From positions 10,285,477-10,349,476 of the forward strand of contig NZ_KK037166.1 in NCBI RefSeq assembly GCF_000568255.1: a stretch of 64,000 nucleotides of DNA, given 5' to 3'. The notes beneath the pieces are model-generated. The model worked only from the letters and a program-made list of their open reading frames with translations. It searched no databases and was not told where the DNA came from. The stretch is from Kutzneria sp. 744 (GTDB lineage Bacteria; Actinomycetota; Actinomycetes; Mycobacteriales; Pseudonocardiaceae). Below are positions 8,265 through 16,617 of this stretch, in pieces; within the stretch, counting starts at the first letter, position 1; each line of letters opens with the position of its first letter. The position numbers were made by a program, and so were the translations under genes.

Positions 8265-9022
8265 CCGCCCGGCTGGCTCGACTGCTCGGGCTCCGGGTCC
8301 GCAACCAGTTCCTGGACTGGGCGAGCTCATGGACGTTCGCCGCGACGCTCGCCGTCAACTACGCCATCGGGCCGCTGATCGGCCTCGTCGTGTGGACCGC
8401 GGTGCTGCCCGGCGACCGGAACACGGTGAACTACTTCGTCGCGCTGGTCGGCGTGTACCTGGTGACGGCTTCGTTCGAGGACTACACCTTCTCCGAGGCG
8501 GTGTACGACGGCCGGATCAGCCACGACCTGCTCAAGCCGCAGCCGGTGATCATCGGCCCGGCCGGCGAGAACATCGCGATCCGGCTCTGGCTCGGGCTTT
8601 TCGGCCTGCCGCTGACCATTGTGGTGGCGATAGTCGCCGGCGCGAGCTACCGGCCGTCCGCGCTGCTGCTGGCCGTGCCAGCGCTGCTCGGCGCCGCGAT
8701 CGTGCGGTTCCTGTGGACATGGCTGCTGGCGCTGACGGCGTTCTGGACCGAGCGGGTGCACGCGATCGTCGCCTTCTCCCACATCCTGGCCTACCTGCTC
8801 GGCGGCACTGCGGCCCCGATCGCCGACCTGCCGGAGCCGTGGCGCTGGATCGCCCTGGCGCTGCCGTTCTACGCGATGCTCGGCCTGCCGGCGGACATCG
8901 CCACCGGCGCCCCGGTCGGCGCCGGCTACCTGCTGCTTCTCGGCTGGGGCAGCCTGTTCGCCGGGCTCGCCGCCGTCGTCTGGCGGCGCGGCATCCGCCG
9001 CTACTCGGTCGTCGGGGCGTGA
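8261..9022 (+). CDS. ABC-2 type permease subunit 1 (COG4587-like)
   Basis: A 253-residue membrane protein with about six hydrophobic segments (around residues 24-48, 60-70, 104-125, 132-160, 172-186 and 225-243). It carries the FEDYTFSEAVYDGRI-type cytoplasmic loop expected for the DUF990/ABC-2 permease group. It should form a heterodimeric export channel with the next gene product. The ATG overlaps the ATPase stop as ATGA and the stop lies three bases before the next start, so all three subunits are translated together. The transported substrate is inferred from the operon to be the deacetylated glycan. Confidence 0.83.
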   Translation: MTARLARLLGLRVRNQFLDWASSWTFAATLAVNYAIGPLIGLVVWTAVLPGDRNTVNYFVALVGVYLVTASFEDYTFSEAVYDGRISHDLLKPQPVIIGPAGENIAIRLWLGLFGLPLTIVVAIVAGASYRPSALLLAVPALLGAAIVRFLWTWLLALTAFWTERVHAIVAFSHILAYLLGGTAAPIADLPEPWRWIALALPFYAMLGLPADIATGAPVGAGYLLLLGWGSLFAGLAAVVWRRGIRRYSVVGA

Positions 9023-9025
9023 GCC

Positions 9026-9799
9026 GTGAGACTCCTGCGTCTGCTCGGCATCGGCTTCTCCCTGTCGCTGCGGCAGACCGTGGCGTTCCGGGTGAACCTG
9101 CTGTTCGACACCGGGCTGGCCGTGGTCGCCCTGCTGTCGACCATCGCGACCACGCTGGTGATCTTCTCCCGCACCGACAGCCTCGTCGGCTGGAGCGAAT
9201 CCGACGTGATCATCCTGATCGGCACCTTCGAGCTGCTCAGCGGCATCAAGGCGACCTTCGTGGACCCCAACCTCGCCGCGTTCCCCACCCGTGGCGTCCG
9301 TGACGGCGGGCTCGACCACCACCTGCTGCGGCCGGCGCCAAGCATGTTCCTGGTCAGCCTGAGCACCGCCACGCCGCTCGCCGGCGTGCAGATCCCGTTG
9401 GGGCTGGTCGTCGTCGGCCTCAGCGCCCACCCACCCGGTCTCGGCGCCGTTGTGCTCTGGCTGGTGCTCGTGATCGCCGCGACCGCGACGATGTGGGCCG
9501 TCGGCATGATCTTCGGCAGCATCGCCTTCTGGGCGCCTCGCCTCGATCTCCACAGCCTGTTCAGCAACACCTGGCAGCTGGCCCGCTATCCGGCCGACAT
9601 CTACGCCCGTCCGGTCCGGCTCCTGTTCACCTACGTCCTGCCGGTCGCGCTCATCGCCACCGTGCCGGCCCGAGCGCTGGCCGGCACACTCGACGTGACC
9701 GCCGTCGTGGCCGCCTTGGGGACCAGCGTCATCGCGGTGGTGGTGGCGACAGTCGTGTGGCGGCAGGGTTTGAAGCGGTACACCGGCGCGACGAGCTAG
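9026..9799 (+). CDS. ABC-2 type permease subunit 2 (COG3694-like)
   Basis: A 257-residue membrane protein of the same class as its neighbour but clearly diverged. It has the soluble loop with DPNLAAFPTRGVRDGGLDHH and DHHLLRPAP (about residues 76-107), which is typical of COG3694 permeases, where the loop ends in a 'LLRP' segment. Hydrophobic segments lie near 20-50, 118-170 and 190-245. GTG start, three bases after the preceding stop. It is the last gene of the exopolysaccharide/oligosaccharide operon; the next gene begins 73 bases later with its own ribosome-binding site. Confidence 0.83.
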   Translation: MRLLRLLGIGFSLSLRQTVAFRVNLLFDTGLAVVALLSTIATTLVIFSRTDSLVGWSESDVIILIGTFELLSGIKATFVDPNLAAFPTRGVRDGGLDHHLLRPAPSMFLVSLSTATPLAGVQIPLGLVVVGLSAHPPGLGAVVLWLVLVIAATATMWAVGMIFGSIAFWAPRLDLHSLFSNTWQLARYPADIYARPVRLLFTYVLPVALIATVPARALAGTLDVTAVVAALGTSVIAVVVATVVWRQGLKRYTGATS

Positions 9800-9872
9800 C
9801 GACTGCTGGCCAAGCATCGGCGGCTCGGTTGGCGCTAAGGTCGGAGGTCAGACCGGCCATGAGGAGACGACG

Positions 9873-10178
9873 ATGGACGAGCACCAGCAGGAGCGTGACG
9901 TGGTGGACGGCGAGGTCGTCGACGACACCTCGACCACCGCGCTCGTGGTCCCCGCGCCGTCGTTGCCCGATCCGGACTACGACGAGAGCGGCGTGCCCGG
10001 CTTCGACTTCGTCCGGGACAAGATCGAGAGCCGGTACACGACATCGCTGGGCTCGACCGAGCTGGCCGGGTTGGGCACGGAGAACACGGCGGAAGCCCTG
10101 GACAAGAAGATCGCCGACCGTGAGCAGGCGGGCAAGGACCGGCTGGCCGAGATCCGCCGCTCGATGCTCGGCGAGTAG
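9873..10178 (+). CDS. small acidic hypothetical protein
   Basis: A 101-residue acidic protein with a disordered-looking N-terminus (EHQQERDVVDGEVVDD) and a helical, charged C-terminus (ALDKKIADREQAGKDRLAEIRRSMLGE). It has no membrane segment and no motif that I can name. GAGGAGACG stands ahead of the ATG, so translation is credible. It lies between the exporter operon and a DUF4342 gene on the same strand, with separate spacing, and may be linked to the latter. Function unknown. Confidence 0.65.
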   Translation: MDEHQQERDVVDGEVVDDTSTTALVVPAPSLPDPDYDESGVPGFDFVRDKIESRYTTSLGSTELAGLGTENTAEALDKKIADREQAGKDRLAEIRRSMLGE

Positions 10179-10213
10179 CCGGCTAGGCGACGCCGCGGCC
10201 TGCCCGGGAAGGA

Positions 10214-10267
10214 CCCTGATCCGCACCTCGGGACCGTTCCCGCGGGGGAATCAGGCGCGGATCAGGG
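10214..10267. promoter_or_regulatory. inverted repeat ahead of DUF4342 gene
   Basis: CCCTGATCCGC at 10214-10224 faces GCGGATCAGGG at 10257-10267 across 32 bases. A further CCCTGAT follows at 10271, so TCAGGG and CCCTGA also form a small hairpin. The location 76-130 bases ahead of the DUF4342 start suggests an operator or a terminator/attenuator; the sequence does not decide which. Confidence 0.4.
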
Positions 10268-10342
10268 GAAACCCTGATGGCAGCGTGGCCGGCCGCGGGC
10301 ACGCTGGAGGTGCAAGGGGACATCCGCAGTTCGAGGAGAGTC

Positions 10343-10633
10343 ATGAGCGAATCCAAGCCCGAGTACACCCGTACCGCCGTCGACTCGGTGGTCGACGCCG
10401 TTCGCGGGCTGGTCAGCGAGGGCATCAACCGTCGCGTGGTGGTGCGGGACAGCAAGGACGACGTGGTGTTGGAGGTGCCGGTGGCTCTCGGGCTGGTGGC
10501 GGCTCTGGTCGCTCCGGTGGCCACCACGGTCGGTGCCGGTGTCGCGTTGGCCGGCAAGTGCGGCATCAAGTTCGAGGACCGCCGGAAGCCCGGCAGTCAG
10601 CCCGCGACGACGGTCGACGCCGAGCAGGTGTAG
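10343..10633 (+). CDS. DUF4342 domain protein
   Basis: A 96-residue protein matching the DUF4342 pattern: an N-terminal helix (VDSVVDAVRGLVSEGI), the strand pair RRVVVRDSKDDVVLEVPVALG, a Gly/Ala-rich hydrophobic hairpin (about residues 50-75), then ikFEDR. Members are small, possibly membrane-associated proteins of unknown role, found in Firmicutes and actinomycetes. GAGGAGAG precedes the ATG. The promoter region contains a long inverted repeat built from CCCTGAT, so specific regulation is likely. Confidence 0.7.
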   Translation: MSESKPEYTRTAVDSVVDAVRGLVSEGINRRVVVRDSKDDVVLEVPVALGLVAALVAPVATTVGAGVALAGKCGIKFEDRRKPGSQPATTVDAEQV

Positions 10634-10884
10634 TTAGCAGGCGGGGTTTGTCCAGCCACCGGCGCAGGGGGCCCGGCTGGACCTCCGAGCGGCTTTTCCG
10701 GCCGCTCCCGCGGTCGACCTCGGGAGTGGCCGGCGAAAGTCGGCCGCGTACGGTGCCAGCCCGTAGATGAGCATGGCTGAGAATCGGGTTACGTGGGACT
10801 TTGCCGAGGTGGACGGGTTCTGGGAGCGCGGTAGTCGGCAGTGGAGTCTTCTGTTGTGAAAGTCTGGCCGGAGGAATTCTCGGA

Positions 10885-12141
10885 GTGTCGACGAAGGAAT
10901 CCGGCAACGCCAGGGTGAGACTGGGAAGTCGCTTCCACCGACTCTTCGGCGCCACGCTCGTGTCGGCCATCGGCACCGGCATGCACGCTGCCGCATTGCC
11001 CCTGCTGGTCCTGCGGAGCACCAGCAGCCCGATGGCGTTGAGCTTCGTGGTCATGGCCGCCGAGATTCCCTGGGTGCTGCTGTCGCTGCACGCCGGTGTG
11101 GTGGTGGACCGGCTGGACCGCCGGCGGGTGATGGTGTGGGCCGACCTGGGCCGGTTCGTCGTCATGGTCACTCTCGCGGTGCTGATCCTGACCGCGCGGG
11201 TAGACCTGGTATGGCTGGTGCTCGCGGCGTTCCTGCTGGGCATCGGCCAGGTCTTCTTCGACCTCGCCGCTCAGTCGGCCATTCCCGACTTCGTGTCGCG
11301 GGATCCGCGGAGCCTGGCCACGGCGAACGGGCGGATCGCCGCGGCGGAGAGCAACGGTGAGGACTTCGTGGGGCCTCCGCTCGGCTCCGCGCTGTTCGGC
11401 GTGTGGAACTTCCTGCCGTTCGCCGGCAACGCTCTCTCGTTCGCCGCCAGCGGCCTGTTGATCTTCTCGATTCGGACGGACGCCAAGCCGAAAGAGACGC
11501 CCGACGCTTCGCGTAAGGGTGTGCGGAGCGACATCGTCGAGGGCATTCGGTGGTTGTTCGGCAACCGGACCCTGCGGGCGCTGGCCACGGTTTCCTGTCT
11601 CGGCAACGTGGCCGTCACCGCTCAGTTCGCGATGCTCGCGCTGTTGGCCAAGGAGGTCCTGGGACTTCCGGATTTCGGTTTCGGTCTGTTGCTGACGGCC
11701 ACCACGGTCGGCGCGACGGTCGGGGGATTGGCCGCCGCGGCCGTCAGCAGGCGATTCGGCCCTGGCGCGGTGATGCTCGCGGGCAAAGCCGGCGTAGGCG
11801 CGGCCATTCTGGTTCTCGGACTTGTCGCCAATGTGTGGATTGCGGCCGCGATGATGATGGCGACCGGTGCGCTGATGACCGCGGAGAAAGTCGTGGTGAG
11901 CACCCTGCGTCAGCAGATCGTGCCTGGTGACCTGCTGGGGAGGGTGCTCTCGTCGAGCAGACTGGTGGTAATGGCCGGGGGACCGGTCGGTGCGGGACTC
12001 GGCGGCATTCTCGCCAGCTTGTTCGCCGTCCAGGTCTCGTATGTCGCCGCTGGTGTTTTTCTCATTCTGGTCACGCTGGTCTTCTATCCCGTGCTGAACA
12101 ATCGTGCTCTGGCCAGCGCTACGGATGAGTCGGCCGGGTAA
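10885..12141 (+). CDS. MFS transporter
   Basis: A 418-residue major facilitator with about 12 membrane segments, related to the EntS/MFS_3 exporter group. The segment after TM2 carries VVDRLDRRRVMVWADLGR, a variant of the MFS motif A loop. The GTG start at 10885 was chosen over upstream codons because GGAGG lies 11 bases before it and the helix-poor residues upstream do not resemble the family. A siderophore, drug or sugar could be the substrate. It is convergent with the SCO6745-family gene; only 76 bases separate them. Confidence 0.85.
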   Translation: MSTKESGNARVRLGSRFHRLFGATLVSAIGTGMHAAALPLLVLRSTSSPMALSFVVMAAEIPWVLLSLHAGVVVDRLDRRRVMVWADLGRFVVMVTLAVLILTARVDLVWLVLAAFLLGIGQVFFDLAAQSAIPDFVSRDPRSLATANGRIAAAESNGEDFVGPPLGSALFGVWNFLPFAGNALSFAASGLLIFSIRTDAKPKETPDASRKGVRSDIVEGIRWLFGNRTLRALATVSCLGNVAVTAQFAMLALLAKEVLGLPDFGFGLLLTATTVGATVGGLAAAAVSRRFGPGAVMLAGKAGVGAAILVLGLVANVWIAAAMMMATGALMTAEKVVVSTLRQQIVPGDLLGRVLSSSRLVVMAGGPVGAGLGGILASLFAVQVSYVAAGVFLILVTLVFYPVLNNRALASATDESAG

Positions 12142-12217
12142 ACGAGAAAATCCGCGACGTCGACCGGTTCGTCGTCGACGGCGAGCGATCGGTGGAGCTT
12201 GCCGAGCTGGGCAGCGT

Positions 12218-13042
12218 TCAGTGGTCGGCGGACTGCGCGGCGGCGGCGAGCGGTTCGAGCGTCGTGATCAGCTCGTCGAGGTCGTCCGTGCTGAGCACGT
12301 CGTAGGCCGGCGCCGCCAGCTCGTCGGTGAGGGCCTCGATGCGCTCCTTGATCTCCCGGCCGGCGGTGGTGAAGCCGCCGGCGGCGTTCACGAGGCCGCG
12401 GGCGCGCAGGCCGTCGACGACGGCGCCCAGCTGCGCTGCGGGCAGGTGGTGGATGCGGCCGAACTCCTCCGCCCGCATGCCGAGGGAGAGGGCGAGCAGG
12501 ACGTGGGCCTCGGTGCCGCCGATGCCGTGGGCGAGCAGGACGGCGTTGTGGCCGTCCCCGCGGTGCTCCCGCAGCAGCGTCGCCGCGTGCCAGAGCCTGG
12601 CCACCGGCTCCTCGGGCACATCGAGCGCCCGGAGTCCGGCGTACAGCGCCCGGCCGTCGGTCGGCGCGCTGACCGCAGCTCGGACGGCAATGTCGGCGGC
12701 CCGCGCCAGATCGGGGGAGTCGGCCAGCTCCCCGAGCCTGTGCCGCAGCGCGGCGGTGCTGCCCTGCTCGCGCAGGGCGATCGCCTCCTGCGGGGTGACC
12801 TTCCCCCAGACCCACGGGATGTGGCGCGCCACCTCGCCGTCGGCGAAGTTGTAGAAGACCGCGTGCACCACCTCGGCCGGCGCCAGACCCAGCGGAGCGG
12901 CGCGGCCGGCGAAATAGCAGTCCCAGAAGTTGCGCATGCCCACGGCCAGGAACGGCTCGTTCGCGGCCTCGGAGTAGGAGACGGTGGCGATCGGCTCGAT
13001 GAGCTCGAACATGCGGTGGACCTTGGCCTGCGGGTGCGACAT
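12218..13042 (-). CDS. SCO6745 family protein
   Basis: A 274-residue helical protein matching the actinobacterial SCO6745/SalK-like family. The N-terminal part contains IATVSYSEAANEPF and NFWDCYFAGRAAPLG. The C-terminal third looks like a winged-helix domain (QLGAVVDGLRARGLVNAAGGFTTAGREIKERIE), as in MarR-like regulators. Members are abundant in actinomycetes and their biochemical role is not established. AGGAG stands before the ATG at 13042. It may be a one-component regulator or an enzyme; no partner gene is evident. Confidence 0.75.
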   Translation of the reverse strand: MSHPQAKVHRMFELIEPIATVSYSEAANEPFLAVGMRNFWDCYFAGRAAPLGLAPAEVVHAVFYNFADGEVARHIPWVWGKVTPQEAIALREQGSTAALRHRLGELADSPDLARAADIAVRAAVSAPTDGRALYAGLRALDVPEEPVARLWHAATLLREHRGDGHNAVLLAHGIGGTEAHVLLALSLGMRAEEFGRIHHLPAAQLGAVVDGLRARGLVNAAGGFTTAGREIKERIEALTDELAAPAYDVLSTDDLDELITTLEPLAAAAQSADH

Positions 13043-13198
13043 CGGTCTCTCCTGTGGGTCGTGACGGCGCCCCGGCGGGTGCTGTCTCACCTGTGCGACG
13101 AACGAGACGGCCCGGATTCGACAACCCCGGCCGGTTCTTTCTGGGCAGCGTCGTGCGGGCCTTGTGACGCCACATGCATCAGCACGGCGATGACCGCG

Positions 13199-13861
13199 TC
13201 ATTCGGGTGCCATGGCAGTTCGTCGGGCGCGTTCGCGTACATCGGGGTCGGCGTGTTCGCGCAGCTCCAGCACGAGATCACGCCACGGCGCCGGCCAGCC
13301 CGCGTACTGGCCGGCCAGGTTGGAGATGCCGGCGGCCAGCAGCGCACCGGCGGCCGTCGTCGAAAGGTCGCGGGCGGTGGACAGCAACGACGGACGTCCC
13401 GGATCGTGCGCGGCCAGCCAGTTCTCCACCCGGTCGGTGACGCACCACGCCAGCACCGGCCGATCCGCGAGCGTGGCGATCCGTCGCAACGCCGGCAGTA
13501 GGTCGCCCCGTTTGGGCAGCGCGGCCACGGCCAGCGTGAGCCCGTCGGTTCGGTGGTCCGTAGTGGAGACCAGCGCCTCGGACAGCGCTTCCGCCGCACC
13601 GCGCAGGGCTTCACCGGACACGTCGACGCGTGCGGCGAGGCCCTTCACCAGGTAGCTCACCCGCTGCTGAGCCGGCAGGTCGCGATCAAGATCCATGACG
13701 TCGTCCGCGCCGGCCAACGCCGCGACCGCGGCACGTAGAGGCGCGGGGTCGCCGGTGACCGCGCAGGCGGTGATCAGCCCGTCGACCGCTGAGCGCCAGG
13801 TGGCGGTGTTGTCCAGGTCGTGATCACGGTCGCCAGCGATGCCGCGCCGCCGCGGTCCCGC
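13199..13861 (-). pseudogene. HEAT-like protein, detached C-terminal fragment
   Basis: An open stretch of about 220 codons that ends at 13199. Its sequence (for example DNTATWRSAVDGLITACAV and LRRIATLADRPVLAWCVTD) has the helical-repeat style of the large gene just upstream. Protein-like sequence continues without any start codon up to a stop at 13862; the first usable starts, TTG 13717 and ATG 13696, would cut the repeats. It most probably is the displaced 3' end of the gene at 14020-16509, with the AT-rich segment 13862-14040 between them. Whether the short internal form is translated is unknown. Confidence 0.55.
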
Positions 13862-14019
13862 TCAGCGCAAACACTACTTTCAGTTGGCTTAAAACAAGCT
13901 TGCTAACCCGACATCCGGCGTTTTTGTAGGCTCAGGGGCACATGAGATGCTTTATGTAGTAAATGTACCAAGTAGATGAGCGTAATTATCGCGCGACTCG
14001 CTTGATAACCGAGAATTCC
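13862..14019. other. AT-rich intrusion 1
   Basis: About 160 bases of much lower GC than either flank, with stretches such as GGCTTAAAACAAGC and TTTATGTAGTAAATG. It has no reading frame, no clear inverted ends and no visible target duplication. It separates the two halves of what looks like one HEAT-like gene. Confidence 0.55.
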
Positions 14020-16509
14020 CTAGCTGGGGCGGGACTCGCAGGTGAGCCGAGCCACCGTCCACATGCGATCGTCGTCCAGCACCCACCGCGCCGCCGACTC
14101 GATGCTGCGCCGGACATCGCGGTGCAGCTCCGGATCGGCCCACAATGCCGTCAACTCGTCCACCGCGCCAGGCGTGCGATGCTCGGCGATCAGCCGCACG
14201 GCCTCCTTGCGGGAGGTCACCTTTCGGCCGGCGAGCACCGGCCGCAGCGCAGCCAGCAGCACGTCCGGTGCGACGGCGCGGGCGCAGCGAGTCGCCGCGT
14301 ACACCGCGACCCGGGCACGATCGGTGTCGGCGTAGCCGAGCAGCTCGCCCAGCACCTGGTCGGGACGATCGGTCCAGGCCAAGGCGGCCAGGGCGGTTTC
14401 GACCACGGCCACCTCGTCGTCGGAGAGGAACGGGCGCACGGCGTCGGCTCCTGCCCCGGGCAGGCGGCCCAGCCGCCGCACGGCGGCTGTTCGTTCCCAG
14501 ACAGTCTTTTCCGGTGCGGTCGCCAGGTCGGTCAACAGTTCCGCATAGCGGGCGACCTGACGGGGCAGCCAGTGCCGCAGCGAGTCGTCGAAGATCGGCA
14601 CGAGCCGGACGCCGGGATTGACGAACCGGCCATGCACCGGCCCTGCCAGCACGCGATCCAGCAGATCGGTGCGTCGGCAGCTGATCGCGTCCGCGACCGA
14701 GCCGACGGTGATCGTCGACGGGTCGCGGCCGAACACGATCTCGACTCGTTCGGACCGTGTGGCCGGTGGCGCCAACCACAGGTCGATCGCGCGCCGGACC
14801 GTGCTGTCGTCCGCGGCGGTCACGGCCGTGCCGAGGTAGTTCTGTAGGTCCGGCATGGCCCAGGCGCGTCGCCGCAGGCCCGCGGCCAGTGACAGGGCGA
14901 GTTCGTAGCGGTCCACTCGCACGTCGGCGGCGATGCGTGGCCGCAGCACCTGGAACACGGTGTGTTCCGCGCCGTGCGGCAGGTTCCGGTCCAGGGCGTG
15001 CAGGTTGAGCGTGCGGTTGTGCCCGCCGGCCAGGTCCATGATCCGCAGACCGCAGTCGAGCACGGGGGATGCGGTCGTCGTCGCGCCGTGTCGGATCAAG
15101 CTCATGGCAACGGCTTCCACGGCCTGCCTCGTGGTCCAGGACGCGTCCCTGGCCTCAAGGGCGTCGGTGGCGATCTTCTCCAGCTGCGACAGGCCGGACT
15201 GTGCGAGCAGCCCGGCGGGGATCGCGGCAATCGCCTGTAGTGCGGCGCGGCGGACCGGATCCTGCTCGTTGGACAGTCGGGTCAACGACGCCAACGCCTG
15301 TCCGAGCGTGCTCGGGTCACGGGTGGCCCTCGCCGCGCCGATCAGCAGCACGTAGGCGTGCTCACGCTCCGCGGCGACCGAGCGGGCAGTCCGCGCGCGC
15401 AGCACCGGTTCGGCCTCCGCCCAGGGCAGCCTGGCGGTGACCTCCAGCAGGGCCCGGGGGTCGTCGGCCACGATCCGAGTGGTCAGCAGCAGGCGGGCGT
15501 GGGCATGCCGCGCCGGCCACGGCAGGAGATCCAACACCGAGGTGGGCAGTCCGGCCGCGACCATGTCCCGGCCAGCCAGTGCGCCGTCCAACACCGCGGT
15601 CCGCCGGCACGGCGGGAGTCGGCGCAGCAGCGTGGTCAGGCGACCATGGTCGCCGATCGTGGCACGCACCAGTGCGGCCAAGGACGTGTCCGACGCCTGC
15701 CGCAATGCCTCGCACAGGCCGCGGCTGGGCTGAAACCGGATCCGCCGATCGGGGTCGGCGAGGATCGCGGCCACCCGCTCCGGGTCGGCCTTGGCCAGCA
15801 TGACCAGCCAGCGGCCGGCCCCGGTCGGCAGCCCGGTCACCGGGCCCAGGCGTTCCACCAGGTCGAGGACCTGCCCGACATCGTGCCGGGCAAGATCGCC
15901 GACCGCCGGGCTGAAGCGCGCCCATACGGTGGCGCGTGCGGTCTCGCCCGCGCCGGTCAGCCGGCGCCGCAGGTGATCAAGCAGCACGGTCGGATGACGG
16001 CGGGCGAGCAGGTCCACGTTCAGTACCGCGAAGTCCAAGTCGGGCAGCAGCGCCCTGACGGTGTCCGCGTCGCATGCCGGCAGCACGGCGGCCGCCTCGT
16101 GGTCGCCGAACCGCTTGCGCACCGAAGGCATCAGGCCGCTCGCCCAGTCGAGGCTCTCGCTGCCGCGCATGGCACGGTAGAGGGAGCGCCGCCAGGCCAG
16201 CGGCGCGGTCGGCAGCACGGCCGCGATCACGTCGAGGTGCAGGCCCTGCCGTACGCAGTGGTTCACGGTGGCCTCCGCCACCGCGATGTCGGGCGAGGTC
16301 AGGCAGCGCTGCAGATAGGTCTGGTCACCCGCGACGACCGCCATGGTCACGGCCCACATGCGGGCGATGCCGGGCTGGGCCTCCAGTTCGGCCAGCAGGG
16401 CGGTCAGCGTCGGCGACCCGGCCAGCGAGCGTGCGGTGTCGGCGAGGACTCGCTGGCGTGCCGGATAGGCCAGTGAGTCGAGTCGGGCCGACAACTCCTC
16501 CAGATCCAT
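14020..16509 (-). CDS. large HEAT-like helical repeat protein, probably truncated
   Basis: An 829-residue soluble protein made of repeated two-helix units rich in Leu, Ala and Arg, for example ARLPWAEAEPVLRARTARSVA and EVAVVETALAALAWTDRPDQV, given here as isolated examples. This suits a HEAT/Armadillo-type scaffold of the kind common in actinomycetes (often 1,000-1,100 residues). The ATG at 16509 begins MDLEEL. The last seven codons run into AT-rich DNA and stop at 14020, after which repeat-like coding resumes at 13861, so the natural protein was probably about 1,060 residues. No enzymatic motif was seen; a role in protein-protein interaction is an inference. Confidence 0.65.
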   Translation of the reverse strand: MDLEELSARLDSLAYPARQRVLADTARSLAGSPTLTALLAELEAQPGIARMWAVTMAVVAGDQTYLQRCLTSPDIAVAEATVNHCVRQGLHLDVIAAVLPTAPLAWRRSLYRAMRGSESLDWASGLMPSVRKRFGDHEAAAVLPACDADTVRALLPDLDFAVLNVDLLARRHPTVLLDHLRRRLTGAGETARATVWARFSPAVGDLARHDVGQVLDLVERLGPVTGLPTGAGRWLVMLAKADPERVAAILADPDRRIRFQPSRGLCEALRQASDTSLAALVRATIGDHGRLTTLLRRLPPCRRTAVLDGALAGRDMVAAGLPTSVLDLLPWPARHAHARLLLTTRIVADDPRALLEVTARLPWAEAEPVLRARTARSVAAEREHAYVLLIGAARATRDPSTLGQALASLTRLSNEQDPVRRAALQAIAAIPAGLLAQSGLSQLEKIATDALEARDASWTTRQAVEAVAMSLIRHGATTTASPVLDCGLRIMDLAGGHNRTLNLHALDRNLPHGAEHTVFQVLRPRIAADVRVDRYELALSLAAGLRRRAWAMPDLQNYLGTAVTAADDSTVRRAIDLWLAPPATRSERVEIVFGRDPSTITVGSVADAISCRRTDLLDRVLAGPVHGRFVNPGVRLVPIFDDSLRHWLPRQVARYAELLTDLATAPEKTVWERTAAVRRLGRLPGAGADAVRPFLSDDEVAVVETALAALAWTDRPDQVLGELLGYADTDRARVAVYAATRCARAVAPDVLLAALRPVLAGRKVTSRKEAVRLIAEHRTPGAVDELTALWADPELHRDVRRSIESAARWVLDDDRMWTVARLTCESRPS

Positions 16510-16562
16510 GGGCGCAGATTGTTCCCGATCAACGCCCACGCACAACGGGATTTCCCCAGCTC

Positions 16563-16585
16563 ACCCGCGCGGGATCGACGCGGGT
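16563..16585 (-). terminator. possible terminator of the Imm52 chimera
   Basis: ACCCGCG at 16563-16569 pairs with CGCGGGT at 16579-16585 around a nine-base loop, just past the end of the minus-strand gene at 16618. The stem is short, so this is tentative. Confidence 0.35.
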
Positions 16586-16617
16586 GTCGTTGTCATGGAC
16601 CTGCGGATCATGCGCGA

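Noticed and set aside
8327..9817. A 496-codon minus-strand frame across the permease genes
   Set aside because: Composition is antisense-like (Gln/His/Asp/Gly) and it has no motif; the plus-strand ABC-2 permeases explain the DNA.
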